64,000 nucleotides of DNA from Metallyticus violacea (taxonomy: Eukaryota > Arthropoda > Insecta > Mantodea > Metallyticidae): positions 37,343,501 to 37,407,500 of the forward strand of contig CM060840.1 of NCBI GenBank assembly GCA_030762175.1, read 5' to 3'. The position numbers were made by a program, and so were the translations under genes. Numbering within the stretch: position 1 is the stretch's first letter; every line of letters begins with the position of its first letter. Under the pieces are notes generated by a model, which ran no database searches, was not told where the DNA came from, and saw only the letters and a program-made list of their open reading frames with translations. Shown piece by piece: positions 47,736-58,639 of the stretch.

Positions 47736-47894
47736 GTAATCTATGACACTGACGAAAAGCGTCCTGAAAATGCTTCTTTGTGGACGAAAGGGCTGGATTC
47801 AGAAGGAAGTGAGGTGTATGCTGTGAAAATGCTGGATCCTTATCTTCTCCGTGAAAGGATAACCACTACGACTACTTTGCTTCCTCATATGTTT
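47736..47894 (+). CDS. exon-like ORF, left part, interrupted by a SINE
   Basis: A strong acceptor (gttttctgattacag) ends at 47735. From 47736 the phase-0 frame is open: VIYDTDEKRPENASLWTKGL, a DSEGSEVYAVKMLD segment, YLLRERI, then five Thr and LLPH. It looks like a folded soluble protein, not random AT-rich translation, with charged residues and a mixed hydrophobic pattern. The first SINE-A target duplication (ttcctcatatgttt, 47881-47894) falls inside the frame. The open frame continues artificially into the SINE to 47966. Its phase fits the donor at 43197. I do not recognise the family. Confidence 0.45.
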
Positions 47895-48180
47895 GTAACT
47901 GAAGGGTGTTTAACGCCCTCTTTTACTGCTGTTGCATCACAGGTAGTTGTCAATGATGATACATGAACTGAAATGATAAATTGGGAAGTCATTTTTTTAA
48001 GGAAAGAATCATTTCAGATCTAAGTTTTTAGGTTATCGGCACAGTCCATTTATGAGGACTGAGGAAAACCTGGAAAATCATTAGTTGGGGGGGGGGCGAT
48101 CCTGGCGGGAATTGAATATCAGACCTTGGCTTGCCTTGCAATGTGTCGTTGCCTAAACGACCTCAGCTACTTATAGCGGT
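47895..48180 (-). repeat. SINE-A copy 6, inserted in an exon-like ORF
   Basis: Minus-oriented, with the tail end gaagggtgtttaacgcc at the left, the body blocks gaggactgaggaaaacctgg and an expanded g-run (about 48086-48095), and a worn tRNA-like end (cctcagctacttatagcgg) at the right. The duplications ttcctcatatgttt (47881-47894) and ttcctcacatttt (48181-48193) differ at a few positions, so the insertion is not recent. Confidence 0.82.
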
Positions 48181-48311
48181 TTCCTCACATTTTGAAGAGA
48201 AGACGCAGCACACTACAAAGTAGTTTGAAAATGGTTTACTATTTAAGAAAAGCAATATGTATCAATTCTCCCATTGGTTCAAGACTGAACAAAACGTCAA
48301 AAATATCTTAG
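48181..48311 (+). pseudogene. continuation of the 47.7-kb ORF beyond the SINE
   Basis: Aligning the two target duplications places ttt-cct-cac here in register with ctt-cct-cat at 47880-47888. In that frame the sequence stays open for 43 codons (HILKRRRSTLQSSLKMVYYL, then a more AT-rich part) to TAG at 48309-48311. A possible donor, CTACAAA/gtagtt, lies at 48219/48220. The basic KRRR segment directly follows the duplication. If the upstream ORF was an exon, this is its displaced 3' part. After insertion the exon would be disrupted unless the SINE is spliced around. Confidence 0.35.
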
Positions 48312-50521
48312 TGCTGATATTTTAATGTCTGAACATGCCTATATGTGTATGTGCTTTTCTATGAAAACACATTAGCTTCCTACACAAGAAGAGCCGATCA
48401 ATTCGAAATGTTGTTTTAAAGCGTATTTTAATAAAACTAAATATTGAACTGTTGGCTCAATATTGTTAGACATATTTGGCATCTGTCAGCATATCCGCTG
48501 CTGTCATATAAGAGTTCTCTTTTCTGTTGTCTTTTATTTTTTTCTCTAGTCTCTGTGTTGTGGAGGCATTTGGAACCGTAAACTCAGAAGAAATTAACTG
48601 TAACAAACTTCAATTCAAATCCGATTTTACTTACGGTCCTAAATAAAACTTCTTTATGGAGTGGTATGTTCAATTAGACTATTTCGTACATTTTTATCAT
48701 TTAGGAGTTCTACAATGTCATACGGAATATACTAATATAATACTATATATTTATATACTATAATATTGATTCACATATCTTGAAAAAGTCCTGTATAATT
48801 TAACAAACCCTGGCATTCTTGAAGAAGTAAGCGCTCATCACAAGGATAATATGTCTTTCTGGAAGGAACACTAGAGGATGATATTAATTTTCACCAGTAG
48901 ATGACAAAAAGTCTGTGAAATAAGAATATATAGACCTTTCAGCATTTACTTAATTAATTGCAGTAAATCCATGCACCCTTATGATGCTCCATCTTCGTCA
49001 CCAATAACGCCAGTGCCGTATACATAGTGTTATATACATTGATCTTATGATCGCATTAAGTTGTCAAAAATGTAGAATGCCCAGCCTTTCATTTATAGAA
49101 AAGTGAATGTGTATTTGCTACTTCCAAATGGGGAACATATTTTGACCAGAAAATAAATATATTAATATATTAATAATATATACCTGCAAATAGGTAAGCA
49201 GAAATGAAAATTGTCAGTGTGCTTATGTAGAGGAAGATTTATATTTACTCCAATTCCACTGTTTTAATTTGACAATATGCTTGCACCATGCATCTGTCCG
49301 TTAGAGCTATTCCCCCCATTTCATTATATAAAGTTATAAAAATAGAATAAATGCTGTCTGCTTTTACGAAGTTAATTGATAAATAAAACTGTAATCCCAA
49401 ATAGAGTCATATGTCATAGATCGTGAACCTAAGATGCGAAGATGATTTATAGAAAGCAAAACAACTACTTTTAAGTCGTAAGTCACTTTATGTGCGTCTG
49501 ATCTTCTCTAAAGCTAAGCATACTTCAAAATAACTTTGAAACTTTTCTAAGTTAGTAGCAACTAAGATGGCATTGTTGCATTTTTAGAGGTGCTCAAAGT
49601 ATAGAAAATCAACCAGACCGACGGGGTCTTTTAGCATTGCTATATAAGAAGTTCTCGATGTTATATAAGGAATTCTTTGGAACAAAATTTTGTAAGATAA
49701 TGCACATCACATAGTTTACTAAAGTCACTAACATAACGTCCGTACCATATCATGGGTTTCTGATTGCAGGAAACTACGTATTAAGCGGCAATAAACTTCC
49801 TACACTGCACGCATAGCTGCAGTATATTCGCCACGCGCCCTTAGCCGGATTGCTCTTGTTCGTTGTCTTTCCTCCCCACCATTTTAGTACCTTTATGCCT
49901 CGCATTATATGGGCTATTCAGTTGTATTCCTGGCCGAGTTCCTCGTGTTCCATGCTAAAGGAAGAAAGTTTAGTTCATTCTATGGTCGAAAGATACAACG
50001 TTCAGTTGATGAGTTTTCTCTTTATGTTCCTTCTATCCTTCGCTGCTTTTTGCAAAATCTTAAGATCTCATTATAGCTCACTGACTATCGTTCTATCATT
50101 ATTGTAATGTTTTCTACATTACGAAGTAGCTTTCAACTAATTATGAGAGAGCTGTATATTCCAACATATATTTAAATAAATGTTTGACTCAAACATTTAT
50201 CATACTGATTAACAAATACACGGTTAGATATAAGAAATATGTTGCAAGTTTATGCGCCATACATTTCAATTATTTACATTTTTGTTATTTTCGGTATTTT
50301 TCAAACAATTTAAATCCGTATATATAATCACTTTTTGGCAAACTGACCTATTATTATTTTAACATTTACTTTTTAAATCATATTTTCATGTTACGTGCAT
50401 AAAGTTCTGCACACATCTCTTATACAGAAAAGGCATCATATTTTGCAGCAAATAAAGCACGATGATGTTGGCTTCCATCAGGTTTTGTAAAGAATAATTA
50501 TTATTTATACCTGCCCATAAA

Positions 50522-50522
<1 letters not shown>
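48312..50522. other. AT-rich stretch, nothing recognised
   Basis: A GC-richer patch at 49770-49960 follows a good acceptor-like tttctgattgcag (ends 49769) but only 14 codons are open before a stop. No repeat family was seen. Confidence 0.4.
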
Positions 50523-50563
<41 letters not shown>

Positions 50564-50583
50564 AATAATAATAATAATAATAA
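50523..50583. repeat. (TTA)n/(TAA)n palindromic microsatellite
   Basis: About 38 bases of tta repeats (50523-50560) switch strand sense to aat/taa repeats (50561-50583). This gives a perfect palindrome with 23-base arms and no loop. Confidence 0.96.
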
Positions 50584-52631
50584 CCTTAAATTGTTTTTAT
50601 ATACGTAAAAACAATTAATTATTTAGAAAAGCATTACCAAGCAATATAGTTATTCTTTTAAAAGTAAAACTCATTAAACACTAGTATTATTTTGGTGAAC
50701 TTTTGCTAAATTTACAACATTAAACATGTTAAAATATCTTATTACCTTAGTTTTCATGTTAATTTAATAACTAAAATATAACAGTTATATCATAATTATT
50801 AATTTAGATATTATTTTATATGAAATATTGTGAATATATATTGTTTGATCATTTTAGGGTGTGTCTGCTGTCTTAGCATTATGGGGCGAAATCGTTCTTT
50901 AAGTAAAACGTTCGCTGCTAGCATGACGTAAAACTTTCTTAGAGTTTAACCCGATTGGTGGTTTGGAGTTCTCCCACTCATGTAGCAAATGAAGTCATAA
51001 TGGGTAAAGCTTAGGGAGGGGCAGCCGAGATAAACAGGCTAGCAAGTCGGACCTATTGGTGTTACAAATCTTTTTTCTGCTCGGAAAACCGGTTCATTTA
51101 TATCAGGTATATAATAATTGTATCTTTTCGAAAAACTATGATAGTTTAATAAAGTTATAATGTAATTTAGTGAATAACAGTTTAGTGAATAACAATTTAA
51201 CAAAGTTTCTCTCATATTCCTACCCAAGCAACTATGATAATAACTATGTATTTGCTCTTTCAGTTAGTTAAACCTCGTAGGGGTTATTCTTGGATATCGT
51301 AGAAGGTAACAATATCAGAATATAGAACAATATTAAATAGATATGCTATTCTGTGAAGGCAGCCAGAGAAATTTATTTATGAAGTTTTCACTTATGGAAT
51401 TTTCTTTCTTAATGCTTCAGGTCTTTTTTTAATGTCAGATATTTTAACTTTGCGGAAAATAATATTTACTTGTTTAAACGTTTTGGAATTCTCAATTTGT
51501 AGCATTTTAATATCTATGTCTAACGACTGAAACGTCAAAGAGTAATTTCATCCTATTACATTTATTTGCTTTATTAACTTAAACTAAAGCAACTGTAAAC
51601 TTTTATTTATCATTATAATCAACAAATAGATTATGTTCTAAAATAATAAAATAGTTTCATTTTATAGCACATCATGGTTAAAAAATGCATCCTTAATTTA
51701 TCCAAAAGCAAATTAATTTTTTTTGCACTTGTTGCAATCAACAAAAACGCTGAAAATCATTGTAAAACCAAAACTGTTTTTCTTATATTCTGAATATAAT
51801 ATATTTTAATTTAAAATAATGCATTATTTATAATATAATAATGAGGGCATATTATTAATTTCGTGCGCTATGGAGAATTCTCTCTTTTTCAGCTCTCTTG
51901 TCTGCGAACCTTATATCATTTATAATGTGTGCATATACTAGATTATACAGTGAGGTTGTTTGCTATACAGGCTACCTGAGCCGGGCTGCTTATTAGGGAA
52001 GCGCAGCCGCTTTAACCGGATATAGGGAGATAAGAATCGCCACGTGTAATGTTTGTACTTTGATTTAGTGAGAGCATAAAATAATACTGAATTTAAAATT
52101 GACAATTATAAGAGTTGATGAATAATGCTTCTCAACGACAAAATATTGCCAACATCTTCATAGGAAGTTCCTATATTTCATCTAATATTTCTTCCGTAAC
52201 ATGGCGATTGCGAACCGTTTCTTGCCGTTGAAAGATCTGGTCTCTCGTAACTTTTTAACTAATTACCGAATAGTTTCTCTATCTGGTGCATCATTGGCAG
52301 GATATTTTCTCGCGAATCGCCTTACCACTTTCTGCAAGAATCCGTTTTCACATATGTTTTCATGTAGAGGCAAACTAACTACTAGCTGCTACCTACTGAT
52401 GTATTATATGAAATCGACGACTACTTCTTCCCGTACAACCACACTCTGGTGGTCCTTAACTCTAATAATCTCACTTATTTGAACAGCTTGAAAAAGATAG
52501 AGCGGTCATTCCTTCATATATCATGAGGCTTATTTCGTCTAATCTTATATTTGAAAATGCTATTGAGTTTAGAATTGTGTGTTTTTGAGATTAATTTGAT
52601 TAAGAATTTTACTAAGTCCAACAGGGAGGGG
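50584..52631. other. non-coding stretch with a short tandem repeat
   Basis: The 14-base unit tttagtgaataaca is duplicated in tandem at about 51166-51195. GC-richer spots at 50880-51060 and 51960-52060 are unassigned. The frame at 52201-52482 (93 codons, starting with an ATG) is Thr/Ser/Leu-rich at its end and matches nothing I know. Confidence 0.4.
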
Positions 52632-52919
52632 TAAGATTTTTTTTTATTTTTTTTATTTACGTACGCTCTTTAACATCTCAGATCATTAGCATTCCATTCA
52701 ATTCAGGGCGAGAAACGGCCGACAAAATTTGCTCAGGGGCCTCTTCTTTCGGGCTTGAGGTTTCTTGCCGTAAATGTACGACATGGAACCCACTTCCCTT
52801 CCGAAGGAAGCCATACTTAGGATTTTATGCCCAAAAAAGTCAATTGACCACGGCCAGTATTGAAACCGTGATATTGGAATTATGAGGCAAAGATGGTTAT
52901 CACTATACCACCAGGACAA
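52632..52919 (-). repeat. SINE-B, near full length, minus orientation
   Basis: A T-rich start (52637-52655) is followed by ttatttacgtacgctctttaac, gcattccattcaattcaggg, gaggtttcttgccgtaaatg and ttcccttccgaaggaagcc. The tRNA-like head at the right ends in gttatcactataccaccagg. Its complement reads cctggtggtatagtgataac, close to the head of the 27.3-kb copy. The T arm is mutated (attgaaaccgtg). I could not fix a clean target duplication. Confidence 0.92.
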
Positions 52920-53375
52920 ACGTTTAAGAATAAGACACTATTGTTCAAAATAATGAGAAAAACTTCTTGGCCAATATATATAATGCTGAAGGGAAATGAA
53001 CGTAGAACTGATGAAAAGTAAATGAATATTAATAAATGTTGAGAAATGTTTCTTGCTAGAATATTGGGTAGAAGTTAATTAAATAAGGACTTACAATAAA
53101 GGATTCTCACAATATATTCCATGAACTTGTATCTTCAAAATCTCCGAATTGGGCTTTTTTTTGGGAGGGGGAAGTTTAAGTGTTCTGTACTGCACTCTAC
53201 AATCACATCACGATCCGACCACTCAAGTTTGGGACCCGAAAATTCTCTCGTCTCAATTGTGATTTCATTGTGAGATTCAGCCTCAGGAAATGTTGGCACG
53301 AGTACCTTTCGGTGTAAGGTGCTGATTATCTACAGCAAAGCTATATCTTATTTTTTAAACTTCTTTTTCATTTAG
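52920..53375. other. non-coding spacer, nothing recognised
   Basis: Contains a short T7GGGAGGGGG stretch at about 53156-53171. No gene or repeat family was assigned. Confidence 0.4.
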
Positions 53376-53508
53376 GTTCGTGAAAGCAGCAGGAAACATT
53401 TTAAGTCACGCAGGGGAATCGAGCCACGAATCCCCGCTTTGTACCTACCTTGCTTGGGAAGATGCTAGCATACGTAAACGTGTTCCCGCTGCCAGTATTT
53501 CAAACTGA
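53376..53508 (+). CDS. weak terminal-exon candidate, or minus-strand SINE fragment
   Basis: A pyrimidine-rich acceptor (cttctttttcatttag) ends at 53375. After one base the frame is open for 43 codons (FVKAAGNILSHAGESSHES, then LAWEDASIRKRVPAAS) to TGA at 53506. Against this, the complement at about 53408-53425 reads gtggctcgattcccctgcg. That is a good tRNA box B, so the island may instead be a tRNA-headed SINE on the minus strand. I cannot decide between the two. Confidence 0.25.
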
Positions 53509-53840
53509 TCTGGTTTCTAATTTCATTATTTTCCTCTTAGCGCCCACCATCTGCATTGATTCCATTTCTTTCACGGCATCTCTACACTCCATTTTCAAAA
53601 ATGTATTTAGTTATTCAATAATGTATAAATTACAAGATATTTCTTGATATCCTTACTTCCTTAATGAATTGTAATAATTGGTTTATTGTTTTGACTGTTT
53701 GGTGAAATTGTGAAGTTTATTTATTTCTGATAGTCTGAAACCTCAAATTATATTAGTTCACTTACTTCATGGTATTGTCCGGTTGCATAATTCCTGTAAT
53801 ATTTACACAGATTTTGCACTTACTTTTTTTTTTTTCCAAA

Positions 53841-55070
53841 TACTAGGGGTGTTCTCGGCCTCACTCAGAGATGTCGTGGAGATAGCCAAATTTCTATGGT
53901 AGTTGTAAGCATCGCCTTTTAGATGGCGATCCATAAAGTTTTAGACGCGTAAGTGTAGCAACTTTCGATGGGTAAACAAACTAGTGTTAACATTTTCTAT
54001 AAAATGAATAAAACCAAAATAAAAGCTGTGCTAAAGTAGTTCATTTTGAAGGGTTTAATCCCAACATAAATACAAAAGGAGTTATGTGCACATTAAAAGA
54101 ATTCTTCCCCTTCGTTTGCGTCGGTAAAAAAGCGAACTTTTGAATTTATGTGTGATCGTATATCCATTCAACATAATGAGCGCTAAGAGCGTCCCAAAAA
54201 CTGCTGTGATCGAGGAGGTTGTGACAAAATTCACAACGCTATACTCAATGATCACTGATTGAAAGTGCTCGACTTGACTGACATTGCAAAGACCTGCCCA
54301 TTATATTTTACACTGAGTATGAGAAAGCTTCCGCTAAATGCATGCCGGGGTTAACAATGGACAAAAACGCATTAAAATGAACATTTCGCAAGAGTGTTTA
54401 GACTTGTTTAAACGTTATTCCAGTGAATTTATCCGATATTTCATAACAGTAGATCAAACATGGATTCATCACTACATATCTGAGACCAAGGAGCACTCCA
54501 AACTGTGGGTAGAAACAGGTGAAAATGCACCACAGAAAGCAGAAACCATTCTATCTGCATGAAAAGTCTTGGGTAAGGTTTTCTGAGATTCTCATGGAAT
54601 GCTGGTAGACTTCCTCCAGAAGGGCAGAACCATCACCGAGGAGTATCAGGCTTCATTACTGAACCAACTGAAGGATGCTATTTAGGCTAAAGGTCCACAC
54701 CTTGCGAAAAATAAACTTCTCTTTCATGACATTAATGCGCCTTCACACAGATTCTGGGATTGTTGCTGCAAAACTGCATGGTCCTCGCTTCCAGGTGCTT
54801 CCACATCCACCATATTCGCCGAAGTTGGCTCCAACCATTACTTTTTATTCCTAAAATTGAAGAAATGACTGGGCGGACAAGATTCATATCAGATGAGGTC
54901 GAAGCTGATACAGACGCAAATCTTATTTTACTGAGGGTATTAAAAAGTTATAAAATCATTGGCTAACTCTTGATTTACAAAGTGACTACGCAAAAAAAAG
55001 AAAAAATAATAAAGCTCTTCAATCTTGTGTTTTCTTAATACGGCCGAGAACTTTCAGAACGCCCCAAGTA
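53841..55070 (+). mobile_element. decayed mariner element, family M1 copy 2, with both ends
   Basis: About 1230 bp, close to the usual 1.3 kb. The left end tactaggggtgttctcggcc and the right end ggccgagaactttcagaacgccccaagta are inverted repeats. The left one lacks about 10 internal bases (the gaaagttctc part). The interior aligns with the 14.0-kb copy from gtaaacaaactagtgttaac onward. Transposase traces are TVDQTWIHHY (first catalytic Asp, codon 54452-54454), LLNQLKDAI, FHDINAPSH (an extra codon disturbs the HHDNA motif) and LPHPPYSPKLAPT (third Asp lost). A stop has replaced the Trp in F(W)DSHG, and several frameshifts are present. Not functional. Confidence 0.9.
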
Positions 55071-55865
55071 TAAACTGTTTCTTTGCGGGCTATAAAAAAA
55101 TCCAGTGTCTGCCTTCGCGACGAAAGAAAAATACCAAAATTCCCCTATTTTGTATAAGTCTAATTCTTCAAATGGTGAGTCATATCGCTCCAAAATCTCA
55201 TATCTTTTGGCAAATCAAATATATTTCAGCATCATTTGTGTTTATTTGTAATTTAGTTCATTACATAACATTGCTGTTGTTATTCTAATTACTGAATGTT
55301 ATACTTTTCACTCTCCTAGTACTCATGTTTAAAACATTACAACTGCTACTCATGTTATAACATGAAGAGATATCACTAGATTAACTGTCTTGCTGTTATT
55401 GTTCATAAGTTTTAAGATAGACTTATTTATCTAATGCATACAAATAAAAACAGTTGGAATTAACAGTTTTACTGCCCATTTTATATTCCATTCTTTAGAT
55501 AAATATGCCAAAACATTTATTTATAGATGACAACATATTTCAAGTTATGGGCTATTGTAGGCCTACCGACTGCTTCTCTTATTCATATAATTAAGTGTAT
55601 TTCAGTTCTTCGAAACTCAATTTTTAGCTAAAGTATAAAGTGCCATTATTGAAGAGATTGAAAACTAACTTTGTTGAAGACATTTGTTGCTTTAAACCTT
55701 ACATTAAAATTAAATATCAGTAACTAAGTTATAATTTCGAAATGGCTACAGTAATTGCGGACTATTTACAAATCATCCAGAATCATAAACAGGTAAACCC
55801 AAGATACCAAATTTTTGCTCTATAGTGTTATTTTAACTAGGCAATGAAAAAAGTAAAAATGTATG
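55071..55865. other. AT-rich spacer, nothing recognised
   Basis: No repeat family or coding island was seen. Confidence 0.45.
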
Positions 55866-56260
55866 GAAGAAGGTTAAAACAATAGGGGTTAGCAGCAGGC
55901 AGGAAATCGAGACAAAATATAACACGGAAGTCTTCTTCAGTTTATCAAATGAAATTCAATTAATCTGGGGTAAAGAGGTATATATGCTAGTTCTAGGGAG
56001 AAAACCAAGATCAGGAATTAGACTCTGAGGTTGCAAGGATAGAAAAATAACGGATAGTTCTGGGTAAGAGGATCTGCCCATTCTGTGGAGGGGAGGAAAA
56101 ATGGGTACATATTCTGGCAGAATGTACCCAATGAAACACCTAAGAAAAACGTAGTTCTGGAAAGCATATTTTAAAAGAAATTAGAGGTCGGTAGCCATGC
56201 TGGGATCTCTGCAAAGCACGCTAATTGGATGTGGTCAAAGTTAGAAGCAATTCATTTGCT
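55866..56260 (+). pseudogene. non-LTR retrotransposon fragment (C-terminal zinc knuckle)
   Basis: A GC- and G-richer island. The frame at 56060-56134 reads LGKRICPFCGGEEKWVHILAECTQ-stop across its length, with a C-x2-C-x7-H-x4-C pattern (codons from 56075, 56084, 56108 and 56123). This pattern closes many non-LTR retrotransposon ORF2 proteins of the jockey/CR1/RTE kinds, which have CPxC...EExxHxLxxC after the reverse transcriptase. Upstream, LGRKPRSGIRL in another frame would fit the linker before the knuckle. No reverse-transcriptase motif survives. The clade cannot be given. Confidence 0.58.
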
Positions 56261-57009
56261 GGTTAGAACCCAACAACTATTATAATTATAAACAATATGT
56301 AATGTTTTTCAATTCATATATTTTTAAATATGGTTCTTTATATTTTAAAACTTTAAAAATATATTTATTTATTATTATTTATATTGTCTCATATTTATTA
56401 TTTTTATTCCTCTTTTAAATTGTGTATCATATTTAAGCATGTACGATCTACAACCAATGCATAAAATATATTTGTAAAGTATTTATACAAATGTATAAAT
56501 ATAAACATCTGCTACTACTATTTTCCACACAGTCAAGTGGATTACTGGAAAATCTATCTACAAGGGATGCTACAACATTTTATTACGTATTTTATGCACT
56601 TTAATACATACATATTTTAAGATTGTTTATAAAAACTATAACATATCACATAGTAACAAAAGCTGTGATATTTTAAATGCTAGTTAAAATAAATATATTT
56701 ACCCCCGCAGTTTAATATTTATATGAAGTTTGTATAATTTAGGTTTATTTGAAATTTGGTCAAAATACTATAGCTAACTGCAAACGTTCATGTAGACTTT
56801 ATATTTAATTTCGTACAATGATACATTATAAATGCTTAACTATAAGTCACTAATTGTAAAATCGTTTTAAGAAGAAAAATGTTGTGCTGTATACTGAGGC
56901 ATGATAATAAAAATATAATAAAAATAAAATAATGCTTTTATAATTAGTTTTAACATTGTTTTGCCATATAATTTGTAAACATTTCATAAATCTTAAAGAA
57001 AAATTTAGG
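56261..57009. other. very AT-rich spacer, nothing recognised
   Basis: Only AT-rich low-complexity sequence was seen. Confidence 0.5.
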
Positions 57010-57020
57010 TATATTATTAC

Positions 57021-57069
<49 letters not shown>
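57010..57069. repeat. (TTA)n microsatellite, ~19 units
   Basis: tattattac leads into an uninterrupted att/tta array of about 50 bases. Confidence 0.96.
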
Positions 57070-58174
57070 GAATTTGTGTGTACTCTGAAATTCAGAGTGT
57101 TATGATATTGTATGAATCACCATTGATATGACTCTTTGAATTTCACAGTATAAGAAGGTGATAGTAAAAATTCATCTATGAGAAGCAAAGATGGTATTTA
57201 AAAATGTACAAAGGTAGGAAATAAAATAACAGCATTTTTAGACCACTAAAGTCTTGAGCAAGGTTGCAACCTCCACTTTGAGCTTTTTAGCATATATTTG
57301 AGCAATTATTAAAAAAAAAGTGTACAGAAAATATGAAGGAAGGGATTTACATTCGTTGATTTTTGTGGGTGACCAAATTTTCGAAAAAACAAATATAGAA
57401 AATGTATATAATGAAATCTCACTATAAAATGAGCAAATAAAAATGTCATGATTTTAAATATTGGATCTGTTATAAGAAAAAGTGGAACTGTGTTGAGCAT
57501 AGAAAAGTGTTGCAGAGTAATCAAGAAGAAAATAAAAAAGTCCCATGCTACAAAAATTGAAAATGTAGTGTTATATGGAGCAGAAATGTGACCTCTTACA
57601 AATAAAAGGAGAGACAAGACAAAGATAGTGGAATTGTTTGTAGGAGGAAATGTTTAAGGCTTACTGAAAAAATAGAACTTGGAATTCAGAAGTTTGGAAA
57701 ACAATAAAAATTATTATTTTATAGCAATAAGAGAGAAGTCTGAAAAGAAGAACAAAAAGTAGAAGAATTCTATTTCTTTCGATAATACTTTTGAATAAAA
57801 AGGTTCGAAGAAACAGAGGAAAGATTCTGAACTAAAGGAAAATGTTCTTTCTTCGGATAACAATGAAATGGTATCTATGAATGTGCGTTGTAGATACAGT
57901 TGTGAAAAAACATGTCTAACACAATTTAACAAATAATGTTCAGTTTCATTAGCATCGTTTTTGAAAACATACATTTAAAGACTATCGTTGACTGTCAATA
58001 TAACTAATCATCTTGAAAATATTCCGGAACTACAAGCCATAACTACCCCAAATTTGGAAATTAATGCTTTGCTATCACTCCAACATAATTAAGTATGACT
58101 CATGACACACCTCCAGTTCTGATGCGTCATATCCTGACCACAGTGCTCAGTGACTAAAGAATTCACCTTTGCAG
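57070..58174. other. A-rich stretch, nothing recognised
   Basis: The plus strand is purine-rich at 57170-57850, which creates long Phe/Leu-rich frames on the minus strand (57309-57617, 57714-57974). Their composition explains them fully. Confidence 0.45.
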
Positions 58175-58282
58175 AAAGAAGTTTCTCTGCCTAGAGAGAT
58201 TGATGACGATCTCGCAATGAGCTCGTTACAACAGCCAGACCTTGTGCTGGAACTTGACCTTAAGAATAAAAAATGTTCTTGA
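58175..58282 (+). CDS. weak exon candidate, possible terminal exon
   Basis: After ttcacctttgcag (ends 58174), the phase-0 frame reads KEVSLPREIDDDLAMSSLQQ, then PDLVLELDLK, and reaches a TGA at 58280. The peptide is acidic and protein-like, but no 5' splice site follows and no family is recognised. Confidence 0.25.
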   Translation, partial: KEVSLPREIDDDLAMSSLQQPDLVLELDLKNKKCS

Positions 58283-58507
58283 CAGTTTTAAAGGAAAAGC
58301 CGCTGACAAACTGAGCATTGCCCAATACAGCGGGTCTTAAACATTTCAGAATTATTTACCGCCCTTGCCTGGTTCTCATCCAATTTAACCGGACGTTAAT
58401 TTATGTGACGTACAAACATGCTTTCCGGAAATTACCAAATAGCAGAAGAACGTTTTTGGCGCTCTCCGAAATTCCACCTATCATATTTTAACTGTTTTCA
58501 TTTACAG

Positions 58508-58630
58508 TGGCGTGATTATGGTATGCGACCGCCATTGGTGCAGAGACTGGAGCATAAGGCTGCCATTCATTGGATTCTGGATGTGATTCTTGGTTGTCGG
58601 TGTGTGGTCCCAAGTTTAGTTTTCTTATAA
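58508..58630 (+). CDS. weak exon candidate
   Basis: A good acceptor (aactgttttcatttacag) ends at 58507. The phase-0 frame reads WRDYGMRPPLVQRLEHKAAI then HWILDVILGCR. A possible donor is TGTCG/gtgtgt at about 58599; otherwise the frame ends at TAA 58628. The GC contrast with the flanks is clear. It may equally be part of an unrecognised repeat. Confidence 0.25.
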   Translation, partial: WRDYGMRPPLVQRLEHKAAIHWILDVILGCRCVVPSLVFL

Positions 58631-58639
58631 CGACCTTGT

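Noticed and set aside
49770..49960. Terminal exon after acceptor tttctgattgcag
   Set aside because: Only 14 codons are open in the best frame, and nothing supports it.
57309..57974. Two long minus-strand ORFs rich in Phe and Leu
   Set aside because: The plus strand is A-rich here; the ORFs follow from base composition.
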